Assembly: GCA_023511875.1 (NCBI GenBank)
Contig: JAIMAQ010000010.1
Span: forward strand, 32,758 to 96,757
Reading direction: 5' to 3'
Origin: Thermoflavifilum sp.
GTDB taxonomy: Bacteria > Bacteroidota > Bacteroidia > Chitinophagales > Chitinophagaceae
DNA: 64,000 nt
A program made the translations under genes and the position numbers. This document shows positions 7,609 through 16,534 of this stretch, in pieces. The first letter of the stretch is position 1; every line of letters begins with the position of its first letter. Under the pieces are notes generated by a model that ran no database searches, had not been told where the DNA came from, and was given only the letters and a program-made list of their open reading frames with translations.

Positions 7609-9348
7609 ATGCCCGATATCGTTACGGTGGAACAACGTATTCAGCAATGGCTGGATGGCCCATTTGATGAAGATACTAAGCAGCAAATCCGCAAGCTGCA
7701 GCAAGAAAATCCTGAAGAGCTTCGTGAAGCTTTTTATAAAAACCTCGAATTTGGCACGGGAGGTCTGCGCGGCATCATGGGACCCGGCACCAACCGCATG
7801 AATAAATACACCGTAGGCATGGCTACTCAAGGCTATGCCAACTACCTGAAACAGTGCTTTCCCATGCCCATACGGGTAGCCATTGGCCACGATAGCCGCA
7901 ACAATAGCCGCTTTTTTGCAGAGATTACCGCACAAGTGATGGCCGCTAATGATATTGAAGTGTTTTTATTTGAAAGCTTGCGGCCTACACCCGAGCTATC
8001 GTTTGCTATTCGTTATCTGAAATGCCAAGGTGGAGTAGTATGTACGGCTTCGCACAACCCAAAAGAATACAACGGATATAAAGCCTATTGGAATGATGGT
8101 GCTCAGCTAGTAAGTCCGCACGACCAAAATGTGATTGCTGAGGTGGAAAAAATACGTCATATCAACGACGTCAAATGGCAAGGTAATCCTCATCTCATCC
8201 ACCTGATCGGCGAAGACATCGATCGGGCTTATCTGGATATGGTGAAAAGCTTATCTATATTTCCTGAAGTGGCCAGGCAGCAACACAACATGAAAATTGT
8301 ATACACCCCCATTCACGGCAGTGGCATCAAACTTGTACCACAAGCACTCGCACAGCTGGGCTTTAACTCGGTACATATCGTAGAGCAACAGGCCCAACCC
8401 GATGGGAATTTTCCCACCGTGCTCTATCCTAATCCCGAAGAACCTGAAGCCATGAGCTTAGGCCTGCAAAAAGCCAAAGCCATAGATGCCGACATTTTGT
8501 TGGGTACCGATCCCGATGCCGATCGCGTGGGCGTTAGTGTGAAAAACCAACAAGGCGAATGGATACTTCTCAATGGCAACCAAACTGCCGTGCTGGCCTT
8601 TAACTACGTCATCGAAGCTCGTCGCGAAAAAAATTTGCTTACCCCACAAGATTATGTGGTAAAAACAATTGTAACCACCGATATGATCGATGCCATTGCA
8701 GCTCACCATCATGTGCGTTGTTACAATGTACTTACGGGTTTTAAATATATTGCTTCATTGATTCGGGAAAAAGAAGGCAAAGAAAAATATCTCATTGGTG
8801 GTGAGGAATCGTATGGACTGATGATTGGCGATCAGATTAGAGATAAAGATGCCGTATCGGCCGTGGCATTGATTTGTGAAATGGCTGCTTACGAAAAAAC
8901 TAAAGGCAGAAGTTTGTTTGATAAACTCATTGAGTTGTATCTGCAATATGGTTGTTATCGCGAATCTTTATTGTCGATTACCCGAAAAGGCATTCAAGGC
9001 TCGGCAGAAATCGCTGCCATGATGGATCGCTTTCGCCAAACTCCTCCCCAAACCATTGCTGGCACACCCGTTGAATGGATATTCGATTATCAGCTTCGAG
9101 AAAAACGAAATCTCTTCACTGGCGAAAAACAGCCTATAGATTTACCGCGTTCTAATGTGCTACAATTTCTCTTGCAAGATGGATCTAAGATTTCCGCTCG
9201 TCCTTCGGGTACCGAACCTAAAATTAAATTTTATTTTAGTGTGCGTCAACCACTTGCCCACGCAGATGCATTCAGGGCTACATGGGATGCTTTGGGAACG
9301 CGTATCGATCATATGATAAAAGAACTCGATTTGAAAAAAGCTGAATAA
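7609..9348 (+). CDS. Phospho-sugar mutase (phosphoglucomutase/phosphomannomutase)
   Basis: Alpha-D-phosphohexomutase family, interconverting hexose 1- and 6-phosphates. The active-site phosphoserine is Ser148 in TASHNPKEYNGYK. The metal-binding loop is GTDPDADRVG, the sugar-binding loop GGEESYG, and the C-terminal phosphate-binding loop RPSGTEPKIKFY. I start at the ATG at 7609 (MPDIVTVEQRIQQWL) because the frame-extended N-terminus overlaps the previous gene and is not family-like. The length of about 579 aa fits the long type-2 (PGM2-like) group. Confidence 0.92.
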   Translation: MPDIVTVEQRIQQWLDGPFDEDTKQQIRKLQQENPEELREAFYKNLEFGTGGLRGIMGPGTNRMNKYTVGMATQGYANYLKQCFPMPIRVAIGHDSRNNSRFFAEITAQVMAANDIEVFLFESLRPTPELSFAIRYLKCQGGVVCTASHNPKEYNGYKAYWNDGAQLVSPHDQNVIAEVEKIRHINDVKWQGNPHLIHLIGEDIDRAYLDMVKSLSIFPEVARQQHNMKIVYTPIHGSGIKLVPQALAQLGFNSVHIVEQQAQPDGNFPTVLYPNPEEPEAMSLGLQKAKAIDADILLGTDPDADRVGVSVKNQQGEWILLNGNQTAVLAFNYVIEARREKNLLTPQDYVVKTIVTTDMIDAIAAHHHVRCYNVLTGFKYIASLIREKEGKEKYLIGGEESYGLMIGDQIRDKDAVSAVALICEMAAYEKTKGRSLFDKLIELYLQYGCYRESLLSITRKGIQGSAEIAAMMDRFRQTPPQTIAGTPVEWIFDYQLREKRNLFTGEKQPIDLPRSNVLQFLLQDGSKISARPSGTEPKIKFYFSVRQPLAHADAFRATWDALGTRIDHMIKELDLKKAE

Positions 9349-9526
9349 ACATCAGCCAATGGGTTGCTATCATGTATGTTGAAGAGGATATCGCAACCCC
9401 AATTTTCATAATTGTTTGTTGAAGTAGTCATGCATTTAAAGCTTGGAGGTAATCAGTATCCATACAGATCAGATTCAATAAAATGAGTCGCACTTTGTAA
9501 TCTAAGAGTGGAGAATGTTAGAGATA

Positions 9527-9574
9527 ATAAAAAAACATGGCCATTGCAACTCCAGTAAGCTTTTTTGCAATGGC
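9527..9574 (-). terminator. Hairpin with T-run downstream of the WecA/MraY-like gene
   Basis: A perfect 10-bp stem (GCCATTGCAA, 9540-9549, with TTGCAATGGC, 9565-9574) is followed on the minus strand by CATG and a seven-T run. It lies about 100 nt past the stop of the minus-strand transferase. The rest of the 9349-9675 convergent gap shows nothing else. Confidence 0.5.
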
Positions 9575-9675
9575 TGTTCACGAATACAGATAGGTAATAA
9601 CAAAAAGCTTCCTGCACCCATAGGCTGTATTGCGATTTGATCATTAAATCGCTTTTTGTTATTGTACGTATTTTT

Positions 9676-10800
9676 TTATTTATCTGGAATCATGACCGAC
9701 TCAGTCACACGAAGGGTAAGCGGTTGATTTGCGATTGCAGCTTGATGCTTGGCCAACAAATTTTTCCGACGGAAATACATAGCCAAAACGGTGAGTGAGG
9801 TGGCCAACGCCAGTATGATGGATATCAACACATTGGGATGGGTATTATGCAGAACATAGGCGATTCCAATAAATAATAGGTTAACTGCATATAAGATCAT
9901 GGAAGCTTGAAAATGCGTGAGCCCACAATCGAGTAAAATATGGTGGATATGGTTGCGATCGGCTTTAAAAGGAGATTTTTTATGCCACAACCGAAACACA
10001 ATTACACGTAAAGTATCAAAAAAAGGAATGACGAGGATAGCCGCAGCAATGGCAGGGTTTGGATGGAATGTCTGCCCATTTGGCAAGTCGAGATCGCAAT
10101 TCAAAAACTTTAGGGTAAACGCTGCAATGATGTAACCAATAGTCATAGAACCTGTATCGCCCATAAAAATTTTTGCTGGATAGGTGTTGTAATATAAAAA
10201 ACCAATGAGCGCACCACTCAATGCAAATGCAGCCACATGCATGTTATGTAAACCTTTTAACCAAAAAATATCTCCATAGGTCAATGCTACAATCAGCGCC
10301 ACTCCCGCTGCAAGTCCATCAATACCATCAATCAAGTTAAACGCATTGATGGTGGCCACCACAATAAACATGCTCACCAACTCACCCAAAGGCACGGGAA
10401 GATGATAAATACCCAACAACCCATATAAATTTTGAATCTTATAACCGGCTATTACTACCAACAAAAATGCACCCACGACTTGTCCACCCAATTTTTTCAT
10501 TGGGCTCATTGGTACTACATCATCTTTCAAACCCACAAAAAACAAGACAGATAAGCCCAACAAAAAATATTGCAATGGGATAGAATGATAAAAATCACCC
10601 CATGCCAAGAGAGAAAAAAAGAAGCTAACATATAAGGCGATACCGCCTAAATGAGGAATCTTACAGGTATGAATCTTTCTTCCACCGGGCGCGTCGAGTA
10701 AATTCTGCTGGAAGCATACCTTCATAATAATAGGTATGCTATACATGGTAACGATTCCAGCAGTAAGAAAGCTAGCTAAGAAATACCATTGGGGCATCAT
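9676..10800 (-). CDS. Polyprenyl-phosphate N-acetylhexosamine-1-phosphate transferase (WecA/MraY-like)
   Basis: Integral membrane glycosyltransferase family 4 member that would start polysaccharide or teichoic-like glycan assembly on undecaprenyl phosphate. About ten membrane segments are visible. Diagnostic motifs are GLKDDVVPMSPMKK, the NAFNLIDGIDGLAAG loop and FMGDTGSM for metal and phosphate binding, and RNHIHH (HxHH) near the C-terminal third. The 374-aa length fits WecA/TagO rather than MraY, and no mur genes are nearby. It appears monocistronic. Confidence 0.9.
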   Translation of the reverse strand: MMPQWYFLASFLTAGIVTMYSIPIIMKVCFQQNLLDAPGGRKIHTCKIPHLGGIALYVSFFFSLLAWGDFYHSIPLQYFLLGLSVLFFVGLKDDVVPMSPMKKLGGQVVGAFLLVVIAGYKIQNLYGLLGIYHLPVPLGELVSMFIVVATINAFNLIDGIDGLAAGVALIVALTYGDIFWLKGLHNMHVAAFALSGALIGFLYYNTYPAKIFMGDTGSMTIGYIIAAFTLKFLNCDLDLPNGQTFHPNPAIAAAILVIPFFDTLRVIVFRLWHKKSPFKADRNHIHHILLDCGLTHFQASMILYAVNLLFIGIAYVLHNTHPNVLISIILALATSLTVLAMYFRRKNLLAKHQAAIANQPLTLRVTESVMIPDK

Positions 10801-10942
10801 AAATTATTCTTGTTTAAATGATGTGTTTTTCAGCGGATCTGGGTTCTCACAAAATAAATAACCACCTGCGCACTGTACATGCATTTTGCACCAATAGCAT
10901 GCCGGCTTTACTTTGTGCAGGTGGTTACTATTCAGGCAATCT

Positions 10943-12118
10943 TTATTCAGACATCCTGTGCGAGCCAAACTCTTCAATCATTTTCAAACATACCGCCCGT
11001 GGACGATAGAATACTCCTGCCTGTATGAGCATTCCATTATCCGTATTTCGCTTAAACTCCGTCACTTCGTTGCTGTTTTGATGGCCCACTAGCAGCCAGC
11101 TCCCATCAGCACTGATCACAAAATTTCTAGGTGTTTTCCCGCCCGTTTCTACCCGACCTATTTTCTGGAGCAAACCATTTTTTTTATTGACTGTAAAAAT
11201 AACGATATCGTTTAATTGACCCCGGTTGCTGGCATATAAAAACTTACCATCGGGCGATAGATGAATGTCGGCCGCGGTATTTTCTCCATGAAATCCGTCG
11301 GGAGCTGTAGACACTGTTTGCAGAGGATGAAGTTCTCCATCGTGAAAAGCAAACACTGTAATACGCCAGCCCATCTCTTGAACCAAATACAAAAAGCGAT
11401 GATCGGGAGAAAAAGCCTGGTGGCGCGGTCCAGTACCAGGATCTACTGACACATAGGGATGTGAAGCTGGCCTGAGCTTGCCAGTCTGGGCATCGAAATC
11501 GTAAACAAAAACCTTATCGAGTCCAAGATCAGATACCAATACATATCGATTGTCGGGCGTGATGTTGATGAAATGTACATGTGGCCCTTCCTGACGCTGG
11601 GGATTGACTCCATGACCCTGATGTGGAATCAATTGCACGGGAGCACCTAAGCTGCCATCGGATTTAACGGGTAAAACTTCAATGCTTCCACTAGAATAAT
11701 TAGCTACAATTACCCATCGGCCAGTATGATCAACAGCTAAATGGCAGGGATCTTTACCACCTGAGGGTTGATGATTGAGGAATTGCAATTTGCCGGTATG
11801 CTCATCAAAACGATAAGCATATACTCGCCCACCAGAAGCTCCATGCGTTTCACTCACGGCATATACATAACGATGATGAGGAGAAATGGCGAGAAACGAT
11901 GGATTTTCAATTCCCGATACAGCATCCAATAACTTCACCGATCCATTTTGTTCATCAAAACGATATACAAAAATACCTTGACTATCAGTAGGGCAATATG
12001 TACCAATAAGTAATAAATCTGTTTGATGATTTTGTGCAAGCCCTGGAACAACATTATCGAATAAGAGTAGAGTAAATAAAATAAAGAAGAGCCGATTAAA
12101 AGAACAGGGTGTAGACAT
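10943..12118 (-). CDS. Secreted lactonase-family beta-propeller protein
   Basis: Seven-bladed propeller of the 6-phosphogluconolactonase (YbhE/Pgl) family. Repeated blade motifs such as GIENPSFLAISPHHRYVYAVSE, DPCHLAVDHTGRWV and GPRHQAFSPDHRFLYLV are visible. I start at MSTPCSFNRLFF (12118), which gives a clean signal peptide ending GLAQ; the extended N-terminus lies upstream of a good promoter. The signal peptide points to the periplasm, so the substrate is probably an extracellular aldonolactone rather than cytosolic 6-phosphogluconolactone. Divergent from the UbiA-like gene. Confidence 0.85.
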   Translation of the reverse strand: MSTPCSFNRLFFILFTLLLFDNVVPGLAQNHQTDLLLIGTYCPTDSQGIFVYRFDEQNGSVKLLDAVSGIENPSFLAISPHHRYVYAVSETHGASGGRVYAYRFDEHTGKLQFLNHQPSGGKDPCHLAVDHTGRWVIVANYSSGSIEVLPVKSDGSLGAPVQLIPHQGHGVNPQRQEGPHVHFINITPDNRYVLVSDLGLDKVFVYDFDAQTGKLRPASHPYVSVDPGTGPRHQAFSPDHRFLYLVQEMGWRITVFAFHDGELHPLQTVSTAPDGFHGENTAADIHLSPDGKFLYASNRGQLNDIVIFTVNKKNGLLQKIGRVETGGKTPRNFVISADGSWLLVGHQNSNEVTEFKRNTDNGMLIQAGVFYRPRAVCLKMIEEFGSHRMSE

Positions 12119-12149
12119 GGCTAACATCAAATGGATGGGTTTGATATTA

Positions 12150-12182
12150 CAAATATACTTTATTCTTTTTGATATGACCAAA
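12150..12182 (-). promoter_or_regulatory. Bacteroidota promoter TTTG-N21-TATATTTG for the lactonase
   Basis: On the minus strand, TTTG (12182-12179), a 21-nt spacer and TATATTTG (12157-12150) match the -33/-7 consensus exactly. Transcription should begin about 25 nt before the ATG at 12118, which supports that start codon. Confidence 0.7.
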
Positions 12183-12238
12183 ACTATCGTCATCAATTGC
12201 TTCATTATCTAACGTAAAAACCTCCTATCTTAGTCTAT

Positions 12239-13105
12239 ATGAACGGTATTGAGCTACTAAAAAAACGGTGTCGATGGTTATTGGAATGGATGCTATACGG
12301 ATCCATTTTTATTAGCTGTTGTGCGGTAGCATTGAGTATGGAAACAAGCTGGCAATTACGTTTACCCTTGAATCATTTTTTCTTTTATTTGTTTGTTTTC
12401 TCGGCAACCCTATTTCAATACAATCTACATTATTTGGTAAAAACGAGTGCCAATTTGCAATCACAACGTTTTGCTTGGTCTCAGCAACACCAGCAAGCAC
12501 ATGTGATATTGATCATATTGGGTTTGATAGGCGTTGTGATAAGCTTATTCTTTTTAACGTTGAAACATTATATTGCGCTATTGGTGATTGGTGCGGTTTC
12601 TGCAATGTATTCTTTGCCAGTACTGCCATTTTCGCAAAGAAAGCGAATTAAAGATTTTGGGCTCTTGAAGATACTTACCTTAAGTTTGGTGTGGACCCTG
12701 GTTACCGTATGGTTTCCAGTCATTCATCTTTATCATATTAATGAGGCTTTCTGGTGGGTATTTTTTCAGCGAATGATATTTTTGTTTGTCCTTTGTTTGG
12801 CATTTGATATTCGTGATGTGCCTGTTGATGCGCGCGATGGAATTCATACTTTGCCCATTGCCATTGGGGTAAAAAATGCCTATTTGCTCATATACCTTTT
12901 ACTTATTTTATTTGTTGGCACAACAGTGTATTATCTATTTTTGTTTCCAGAACCCTTACAGATGGCCGCCATGCTCATTTCTGCATTAGCTACGTATGGA
13001 GTCATTGAGTATGCTCGGCGTCATCGCCACGACATGGTTTACCTGCTGGGTGTAGATGGAATGATGTTGTTGCAAGCATTTCTTGTGGCTTGGTCGAAGT
13101 TATAA
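12239..13105 (+). CDS. UbiA-superfamily-like membrane protein
   Basis: A 288-aa protein with about eight membrane segments. The second Asp-rich loop of UbiA prenyltransferases is clear (FDIRDVPVDARDGIHTLP), but the first loop (NxxxDxxxD) is not: the equivalent region reads FQYNLHYLVKTSANLQ. It is therefore a divergent member, perhaps not an active prenyltransferase. No quinone or heme A genes are adjacent. It is followed by a gap with a separate promoter for the M42 peptidase. Confidence 0.6.
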   Translation: MNGIELLKKRCRWLLEWMLYGSIFISCCAVALSMETSWQLRLPLNHFFFYLFVFSATLFQYNLHYLVKTSANLQSQRFAWSQQHQQAHVILIILGLIGVVISLFFLTLKHYIALLVIGAVSAMYSLPVLPFSQRKRIKDFGLLKILTLSLVWTLVTVWFPVIHLYHINEAFWWVFFQRMIFLFVLCLAFDIRDVPVDARDGIHTLPIAIGVKNAYLLIYLLLILFVGTTVYYLFLFPEPLQMAAMLISALATYGVIEYARRHRHDMVYLLGVDGMMLLQAFLVAWSKL

Positions 13106-13148
13106 ACAAATTTCACGCATACCCAATAATCCCAATCTAGCTTTGTAT

Positions 13149-13156
13149 TATCTTTG
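13149..13156 (+). promoter_or_regulatory. -7 box (TATCTTTG) for the M42 peptidase
   Basis: An exact TAnnTTTG match 58 nt before the start codon at 13215. A convincing TTTG at the expected -33 distance is not seen. Confidence 0.4.
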
Positions 13157-13214
13157 AGCCTTAGAATACAAATTGATCTTTTATTCCTCAATGCCTGCTT
13201 AAAACATATGGGTT

Positions 13215-14324
13215 ATGGCCAAATCTAAAAAAGACAAAAAAAACCATGGTTTTGAACCTGCATGGGATTTTTTAAAAAAATATATCGATAATCCCTCCCC
13301 AACTGGGTTTGAAAAAGAAGGGCAAAAGCTTTGGCTCGACTATGTGAAGCCTTTTGTAGATGATTATATCATAGATCCGTATGGGAGTGTGTCCGCGATT
13401 ATTCATCCCGATGCAGCTTTTAAAGTGGTCATTGAAGCACATGCCGATGAGATTTCTTGGTTTGTGAACTATATTACCCCGGAAGGATTGATTTACGTGA
13501 TTCGCAATGGTGGCTCAGATCAGCAAATCGCTCCTTCCAAACGTGTGCATATCCATACCGAAAAAGGCATTGTAAAGGCCGTTTTTGGATGGCCCGCTAT
13601 CCATACACGCATACGCAATACCGATAACAAAGAACCTCAACCCAAAGTCGACAATATCTTTCTCGATTGTGGTGCTAGAAGCAAAAAGGAAGTAGAAGAA
13701 TTGGGTATTCACGTGGGATGTGTGGTCACTTTTGAAGATAGTTATGATGAGCTTGCATATGGCCAAATTGTGGGACGCGCTTTAGACAATCGCGTAGGAG
13801 GGTTCATGATTGCCGAGGTGGCCAGAAGAATAGCGGAACACAAAAAGCAAATCCCATTTGGGCTATATGTGGTAAATGCGGTTCAAGAAGAAGTGGGCTT
13901 ACGTGGTGCTGAAATGATGGCCCGTAGGATCAAACCGCATGCAGCCATCATCACCGATGTTACCCACGATACCACTACACCAATGATCAATAAAAATATG
14001 GAAGGAGAAATCCAATCGGGTAAAGGCCCAGTGATCACGTATGGACCAGCTGTTCACCATACCCTGCGTGAACTCATCATTCACACCGCACAAAAAGAAG
14101 ATATTCCGTATCAACTGGCCGCAGTGAGCCGAAGCACCGGTACCGATACCGATGCCTTTGCTTATGCCAACGATGGAACCCCTTCTGCATTAATTTCTCT
14201 ACCCCTGAGATACATGCACACCACCGTAGAAATGGTGAGCAAAAAAGATATCGAACACACTATTCAACTGATCTACCACACGCTATTGCAGATTAAACCC
14301 GATATGAATTTCCATTACTTTTAA
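13215..14324 (+). CDS. M42 family metallo-aminopeptidase
   Basis: Cytosolic di-zinc aminopeptidase of the glutamyl-aminopeptidase/PepA-like M42 family, 369 aa. Ligand motifs are visible: EAHADEI (the usual AHMDEI), [19 protein letters not shown] with the catalytic Glu pair, [10 protein letters not shown], and a late MHTTVEMV. The N-terminus is lysine-rich with no signal peptide. Such tetrahedral peptidases trim N-terminal residues from short peptides. It is followed 17 nt later by bioB on the same strand, which may be co-transcribed although functionally unrelated. Confidence 0.9.
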   Translation: MAKSKKDKKNHGFEPAWDFLKKYIDNPSPTGFEKEGQKLWLDYVKPFVDDYIIDPYGSVSAIIHPDAAFKVVIEAHADEISWFVNYITPEGLIYVIRNGGSDQQIAPSKRVHIHTEKGIVKAVFGWPAIHTRIRNTDNKEPQPKVDNIFLDCGARSKKEVEELGIHVGCVVTFEDSYDELAYGQIVGRALDNRVGGFMIAEVARRIAEHKKQIPFGLYVVNAVQEEVGLRGAEMMARRIKPHAAIITDVTHDTTTPMINKNMEGEIQSGKGPVITYGPAVHHTLRELIIHTAQKEDIPYQLAAVSRSTGTDTDAFAYANDGTPSALISLPLRYMHTTVEMVSKKDIEHTIQLIYHTLLQIKPDMNFHYF

Positions 14325-14341
14325 TTAAAAGCCATATAGCT

Positions 14342-15340
14342 ATGCATGACTCTGTTGAGCCACTCATTCGTCATGACTGGACACGCGCAGAAATTGAGGC
14401 GATTTATTACCAACCTTTGTTGGATTTGATATTTCAGGCTGCTACTATTCATCGAAAATTTCATATTCCAGGTGAAGTGCAGGTATGTACCCTGCTTTCG
14501 ATTAAAACGGGTGGTTGCCCGGAAGACTGTGCCTATTGCTCACAGTCTGTGCATCACCATACATCCGTGAAACCGAAGCCGCTGATGCACAAAGAGGAAG
14601 TTTTGCAGGCAGCGAGAAATGCCAAAGAAAACGGATCTACTCGTTTTTGTATGGGAGCTGCCTGGCGGGAAGTGCGCAACAATCGCGACTTTGACCGGGT
14701 ATTAGAAATGATTCGGGAGATCCGTGCGATGGGTCTCGAAGTATGCTGCACTCTGGGCATGCTTACCGAAGAACAAGCCAAACGTTTGCACGATGCAGGC
14801 TTGTATGCTTACAACCATAATCTCGACACGTCTGCAACTTACTACGGAGAAATCATCCATACCCGCACCTATGCCGATCGATTGCGTACCCTCGAACATG
14901 TGCGAAAAGCCGGGGTTACCGTATGCTGCGGTGGAATCATTGGCATGGGCGAAACACATGATGATCGTATTGATTTATTGCAAACACTTGCCAACATGCC
15001 TCAACACCCAGAATCGGTACCCATCAATGCCCTTGTGGCTATTGAAGGTACACCCCTCGAAAATCAGCCTCCAGTAGAGATTTGGGATATGGTACGCATG
15101 ATTGCCACCGCACGCATCCTCATGCCCACCTCAATGGTTAGGCTAAGCGCTGGACGTTTGCAATACACTGCAGCCGAACAGGCTTTGTGTTTTTTAGCTG
15201 GTGCCAATTCTATATTTTCTGGAGAAAAACTACTCACCACTCCCAACCCTGGAGTAGATGCCGATAAGGCTTTATTTGAATTATTGGGATTAAAACCACG
15301 CCCCGCCTTTAAGGATCATTTGCCCGAAGTACCCGCATAA
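14342..15340 (+). CDS. bioB: Biotin synthase
   Basis: Radical-SAM enzyme inserting sulfur into dethiobiotin. The SAM-cluster cysteines are Cys59, Cys63 and Cys66 in [13 protein letters not shown]. Further BioB motifs are [25 protein letters not shown] and [18 protein letters not shown]. The length (332 aa) is normal. No other biotin genes are in the window. Its last 32 nt overlap the 3' end of the convergent dipeptidase gene. Confidence 0.97.
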   Translation: MHDSVEPLIRHDWTRAEIEAIYYQPLLDLIFQAATIHRKFHIPGEVQVCTLLSIKTGGCPEDCAYCSQSVHHHTSVKPKPLMHKEEVLQAARNAKENGSTRFCMGAAWREVRNNRDFDRVLEMIREIRAMGLEVCCTLGMLTEEQAKRLHDAGLYAYNHNLDTSATYYGEIIHTRTYADRLRTLEHVRKAGVTVCCGGIIGMGETHDDRIDLLQTLANMPQHPESVPINALVAIEGTPLENQPPVEIWDMVRMIATARILMPTSMVRLSAGRLQYTAAEQALCFLAGANSIFSGEKLLTTPNPGVDADKALFELLGLKPRPAFKDHLPEVPA

Positions 15341-16520
15341 CATTTCCTCCCAAGATCTTGCGGATATCCTCGGGGCTATACTCCCGCTTGAGCAAGGCTT
15401 CTGTGATCAGCGGATAAGCGGTCACATCGTTCATCCCTCGTGGAAAAGCTTCTGCTCCGTCGAAATCGGCACCAAGCCCAACATAATCTACACCTACCAA
15501 TTTCACGATATAATCGATATGATCTATTAATAGCGAGAGTGGAGGTTTAATGCTTTCAGCAGCCTGGGGCAAAGCTTGCAGGAAATGAATCTGAAAATCC
15601 ATCGTCTCTGGATACAATTGCTGCAGCGAATCCCTGAGCCGAGGATGCGCAGCAATGAGGCTATCGAGTCGACGACTAAACTGCGGATCTAAAAAAGCAT
15701 CATAAAAGTTCACACAGATCACCCCACCATTGCGCGCCACGGCCTTGATCTGGTCGTCTTTCAGATTACGAGCTACAGGGTCGAGGGCATATACACTGCT
15801 ATGAGATACGAGCACGGGCTTAGAAGTCACCGCCAGCGCATCATAAAAAGTTTGTTCGCCCACATGTGCTAAATCTACAATCACGCCCAATTGATTCATT
15901 CGGCGCACCACCTCCCGTCCAAAGGCCGTAAGCCCTTTGTGGCTTAGCCTATCGGCATTTCGGGTTTCATCTACGGCCGAAGTAGCCCAATCGGTGCTAT
16001 TATTCCAGGTAAGCGTCATGTAACGCATCCCTCTCTTATAGAGGCTATCCAGATAATCGAGTCGATCTTCAATCATATGCCCGCCTTCTACGCCAATGAG
16101 TGCAGCAATTTTGTGCTGAGCCACAATACTATCTACTTGATGCGCCGAAGTAGCCAATGCGATTCGATCTGGATTTCTGTGGATGATGGCCATTAAAGAA
16201 TCAATCTCCCGATTAGCCCAAGCAAAAGCTTGCCCCTTTCCATAAGAGCCATCACACCAAATTGAAAAAAATTGAGCGTCTACCCCACCCTGCTGTAAAC
16301 GCACCAGATCTGTATTTCCCACCGAAAGCCTATGAGAAATATCATAACCTTTCATGGTGAGCTCGGAAAGTACATCGTTGTGCGTGTCGAACACGAGTGC
16401 TTGTCGATGCAACTTTAAAGCATAAGCTCGATGATTCGTTGTTGTTTTGTGTGCTTGCTGTTGGGCACAGGCCAGAGCGGGAATGAGTATACACCCTAGC
16501 AAGATCCATTTATGCGACAT
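15309..16520 (-). CDS. Membrane dipeptidase (peptidase M19)
   Basis: Renal-dipeptidase-like zinc enzyme hydrolysing dipeptides, exported to the periplasm: [20 protein letters not shown] is a signal peptide, so the start is 16520 rather than the frame-extended one. Motifs include [10 protein letters not shown] (HxD), [45 protein letters not shown] and [13 protein letters not shown], and the family end [11 protein letters not shown]. It starts 14 nt after the NagB fusion gene, suggesting one transcript. It may recover peptides during cell-wall turnover. Confidence 0.92.
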   Translation of the reverse strand: MSHKWILLGCILIPALACAQQQAHKTTTNHRAYALKLHRQALVFDTHNDVLSELTMKGYDISHRLSVGNTDLVRLQQGGVDAQFFSIWCDGSYGKGQAFAWANREIDSLMAIIHRNPDRIALATSAHQVDSIVAQHKIAALIGVEGGHMIEDRLDYLDSLYKRGMRYMTLTWNNSTDWATSAVDETRNADRLSHKGLTAFGREVVRRMNQLGVIVDLAHVGEQTFYDALAVTSKPVLVSHSSVYALDPVARNLKDDQIKAVARNGGVICVNFYDAFLDPQFSRRLDSLIAAHPRLRDSLQQLYPETMDFQIHFLQALPQAAESIKPPLSLLIDHIDYIVKLVGVDYVGLGADFDGAEAFPRGMNDVTAYPLITEALLKREYSPEDIRKILGGNVMRVLRANDP

Positions 16521-16534
16521 GATGCGAGTAGTTT

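Noticed and set aside
14342..15340. bioB as part of a biotin operon
   Set aside because: The upstream M42 peptidase and the convergent M19 gene are unrelated to biotin; no bioA, bioD or bioF is nearby.
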